Both the position numbers and the translations under genes were made by a program. A DNA stretch of 6,609 nt, from the NCBI GenBank assembly GCA_021820025.1, contig JAKAEF010000059.1, positions 1 through 6,609 on the forward strand, written 5' to 3'. Origin of the DNA: a bacterium (GTDB taxonomy: Bacteria; Patescibacteriota; Microgenomatia; Levybacterales; UBA12049). Positions 5,016-6,609 of the stretch are shown in pieces; position 1 is the first letter of the stretch; every line of letters starts with the position of its first letter. The notes below the pieces were generated by a model. It was not told where the DNA came from, did not search any database, and saw nothing but the letters and a program-made list of their open reading frames with translations.

Positions 5016-6299
5016 ATGGAAAAATTTATACAATTTAGAAACAAAACATTTGCATCATTAATGGTTAGAAATTATAAATTGTATTTTATTGGACAAGCAA
5101 TTTCTTTATCTGGTACCTGGATGCAACAAATTGCACAAGGGTTATTAGTTTTAAAACTAACTAATTCTGGAACAATGCTTGGTATTATAACGGCTCTCCA
5201 ATTTCTACCAATACTTTTTTTAGGTCCTATCGGAGGAGTTATTGCTGACCGTTTTCCCAAGCAAAAAATTCTTTATGTTACACAAACAGCTGCGGGAATT
5301 CTTGCAATAATTCTTGGAATTTTAGTTGGAACAAACCTTATCCAACTCTGGATGGTTGGTGTTTTAGCATTTTGTTTGGGAATTGTTAATTTAGTAGATA
5401 ATCCAACAAGACAAACCTTTGCCCCAGAAATGGTTGGAAAAGAATTACTCTCCAACGCTATTACACTTAATTCTTGGGAAATTAATTTAGCTAGAGTTAT
5501 CGGACCTTCAATAGCAGGAGCACTTGCTGCTACTGTTGGCTTAACCATGTGTTTTATTTTAAATGGAATTTCTTATATTGCAGTTCTTATTGTGTTATAC
5601 ATGATGAATACAAAAGAATTGCAGCCCGCAAAAATATCTATAAATAAGAAGGGGCAATTAAGAGAAGGATTTGCATATGTAGCATCATCTCCTGTTTTAA
5701 GAAATACATTAGTTATGATGGCAATTATTGGAACATTAACGTATGAATTTCCCGTTATTTTGCCTCTTGTTGCACAATTTTCTTTTCATAATTTAACAGC
5801 TGGATATGCAGAATTAACAGCAGCAATGGGAATTGGAGCAATTATTGGAGGCCTTTTTACTGCAAGCAGAAAAAACACATCCACAAAAAAGCTTATTATT
5901 GCATCAATTTTATTTGGAGTTTCAATGATTATTGCAAGCATTGCTCCAACGCTTTTGTTAGCAAATGCAGCTATGATATTTGTTGGCGCTGCTTCTATAA
6001 ACTTTAGCTCTATTGGCAATGTTACTTTGCAATTAGAAAGTCTCCCTGCAATGCGGGGAAGAGTTATGTCTTTATGGACAGTTGCATTTTTGGGCTCAAC
6101 ACCAATTGGAGGGCCTATTATTGGATGGATTGGAGAACATATTGGACCACGATTTGGATTAGGGCTTGGGGGACTAGCTGCACTTTTTGCTGCCGGACTT
6201 GGCGTTGTTACACTTAAAAAGATGAATAAAAAAATACCTGTAAGTGTAGAAGTTGCAAGTCAACAGACAGAAGTACAAAATCCACCAAAAATTCTTTAA
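5016..6299 (+). CDS. MFS transporter, MFS_3 (enterobactin exporter-like) family
   Basis: A 427-residue major facilitator, expected to export small molecules using the ion gradient; the substrate cannot be told. The N-terminus reads NYKLYFIGQAISLSGTWMQ (19-37), the hallmark opening of MFS_3 proteins. ALQFLPILFLGPIGG (60-74) follows, leading into motif A as GGVIADRFPKQK (73-84). The DNPTRQTFAPEMV signature (128-140) and LARVIGPSIAGA (158-169) complete the first half. The second half has matching segments including PLVAQF, GIGAIIGGL, RGRVMSLWTVAFLG (348-360) and GGPIIGWIGEHIGPR (365-379). Hydrophobicity fits about 11-12 membrane spans. A short hydrophilic tail (about 402-427) is probably cytosolic. 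The length fits the family (about 400-540). It stands alone behind its own promoter with no partner gene or visible regulator nearby. Homologues are often annotated as siderophore or drug exporters, but neither is supported here. Confidence 0.93.
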   Translation: MEKFIQFRNKTFASLMVRNYKLYFIGQAISLSGTWMQQIAQGLLVLKLTNSGTMLGIITALQFLPILFLGPIGGVIADRFPKQKILYVTQTAAGILAIILGILVGTNLIQLWMVGVLAFCLGIVNLVDNPTRQTFAPEMVGKELLSNAITLNSWEINLARVIGPSIAGALAATVGLTMCFILNGISYIAVLIVLYMMNTKELQPAKISINKKGQLREGFAYVASSPVLRNTLVMMAIIGTLTYEFPVILPLVAQFSFHNLTAGYAELTAAMGIGAIIGGLFTASRKNTSTKKLIIASILFGVSMIIASIAPTLLLANAAMIFVGAASINFSSIGNVTLQLESLPAMRGRVMSLWTVAFLGSTPIGGPIIGWIGEHIGPRFGLGLGGLAALFAAGLGVVTLKKMNKKIPVSVEVASQQTEVQNPPKIL

Positions 6300-6485
6300 T
6301 TTACTATCTCTGTTTCCTTATCAAGTCTTTACTGTGATCTCATGTATAAAATTTATAGTTGAGAAACTTCATAAAAAAATTTCTATAGAACAATTCTTGA
6401 ACTTTTCTATTTATGAGGAGAAAGCGGCGTCATATCAGCTTAAACCTCCATTTGATGAGTTACTAAAAAGCAGGTCTGTCCTATT
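6300..6485. other. Noncoding gap between the MFS gene and the tRNA cluster
   Basis: A 186-nt stretch between the stop of the transporter and the encoded CCA of tRNA-Pro. I see no convincing gene and no strong intrinsic terminator for the transporter. On the minus strand, just after tRNA-Pro, a very short hairpin (AGG/CCT, within 6470-6480) followed by five T (complement of 6465-6469) could be a weak end to the tRNA transcript, but the stem is too short to call. Confidence 0.4.
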
Positions 6486-6562
6486 TGGTCGGGGAGAGAG
6501 GACTTGAACCTCCGACCTCACGGTCCCAAACCGCGCGCTCTAGCCAACTGAGCTACTCCCCG
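6486..6562 (-). tRNA. tRNA-Pro, anticodon UGG, with encoded CCA
   Basis: The minus strand folds into a full cloverleaf. The acceptor stem is CGGGGAG/CTCCCCG, all seven pairs Watson-Crick, and begins with the C1-G72 pair typical of bacterial tRNA-Pro. The D stem is GCTC/GAGC with a 9-nt loop. The anticodon stem CGCGG/CCGTG (one G-U) encloses the loop TTTGGGA, giving anticodon TGG. A 5-nt variable loop AGGTC is followed by T stem GGAGG/CCTCT and loop TTCAAGT. Discriminator A (6489) and CCA (6488-6486) are encoded. It lies six bases downstream of a probable tRNA-Leu, so the two are probably co-transcribed. Confidence 0.96.
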
Positions 6563-6568
6563 GCAATG

Positions 6569-6609
6569 TGCCGCGGGGGAGACTCGAACTCCCATGACAT
6601 TACTGCCAA
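6569..6609 (-). tRNA. tRNA-Leu (probable), 3' part only, no encoded CCA
   Basis: Only the 3' 41 bases are inside the window. On the minus strand they show a variable-arm stem GGCA/TGTC with loop GTAA, then T stem GGGAG/CTCCC with loop TTCGAGT, then the 3' acceptor strand CCGCGGC and discriminator A (6569). The long variable arm marks a type II tRNA (Leu, Ser or Tyr). The A discriminator and an acceptor predicted to start GCCGCGG fit Leu best. The anticodon lies beyond the window, so the isotype is not proven. The bases after the discriminator are CAT, so CCA must be added by the nucleotidyltransferase, unlike the adjacent tRNA-Pro. Confidence 0.8.

Noticed and set aside
5072..6019. Three minus-strand frames of 62-91 codons inside the MFS gene
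   Set aside because: They are antisense to a strongly supported membrane protein; their hydrophobic composition mirrors the real gene.
6411..6464. A 17-codon frame starting at ATG 6411 (MRRKRRH...)
   Set aside because: Too short, with no ribosome binding site or neighbour to support it.
6253..6507. An 84-codon plus-strand reading frame spanning the end of the MFS gene, the gap and part of tRNA-Pro
   Set aside because: It starts inside the MFS coding sequence in another frame and its C-terminus is antisense to tRNA-Pro; the protein has no recognisable feature.
1..6609. CRISPR array, insertion sequence or prophage att site
   Set aside because: I found no regularly spaced direct repeats, no transposase and no terminal inverted repeats. 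The tRNA edge shows no duplicated tRNA fragment within the window.

Overview
The window is AT-rich. Every complete gene ends in TAA, Shine-Dalgarno sequences are almost absent, and tRNAs are packed tightly. The key operon carries a short ApbE and a fused NqrB/RnfD-FNR protein. Together these features suggest a small-genome bacterium, most likely a member of the Candidate Phyla Radiation (Patescibacteria). That placement is an inference from gene style and architecture, not from a marker gene, and I cannot name the lineage.

Layout, left to right. Positions 1-459 (minus strand) hold the start of an OmpR/PhoB-type response regulator whose DNA-binding domain is cut off by the window edge. An AT-rich divergent intergenic region (460-678) separates it from a plus-strand three-gene operon (679-3420). 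The operon encodes a membrane-anchored FMN_bind protein, an ApbE-type FMN transferase (1-nt overlap with the first gene) and a fusion of an NqrB/RnfD-like membrane domain to a ferredoxin-NADP reductase-like FAD/NAD(P) domain (4-nt gap after ApbE). A convergent minus-strand gene of unknown function (3422-4171) ends one base from the operon. It is richer in G+C than the operon. After a short divergent promoter region comes a plus-strand gene that looks frameshifted (4262-4798). Next is a 217-nt regulatory gap with a good sigma-70-type promoter and two inverted repeats, then an MFS exporter of the MFS_3 type (5016-6299). The right edge holds two minus-strand tRNA genes: a complete tRNA-Pro(UGG) with encoded CCA and the 3' part of a probable tRNA-Leu without encoded CCA.

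How the genes fit together. The three-gene operon reads as a stripped-down, flavin-only transmembrane electron-transfer module. NAD(P)H would reduce FAD on the cytosolic C-terminal domain, the NqrB/RnfD-like domain would carry electrons across the membrane, and the FMN_bind protein would receive them outside on FMN attached by ApbE. It resembles Nqr/Rnf reduced to one fused membrane reductase and one flavin carrier, with no visible Fe-S motif. The terminal acceptor and any ion pumping are unknown. The divergent response regulator is a candidate controller by position only. The MFS exporter and the two unknown genes show no clear link to the operon.
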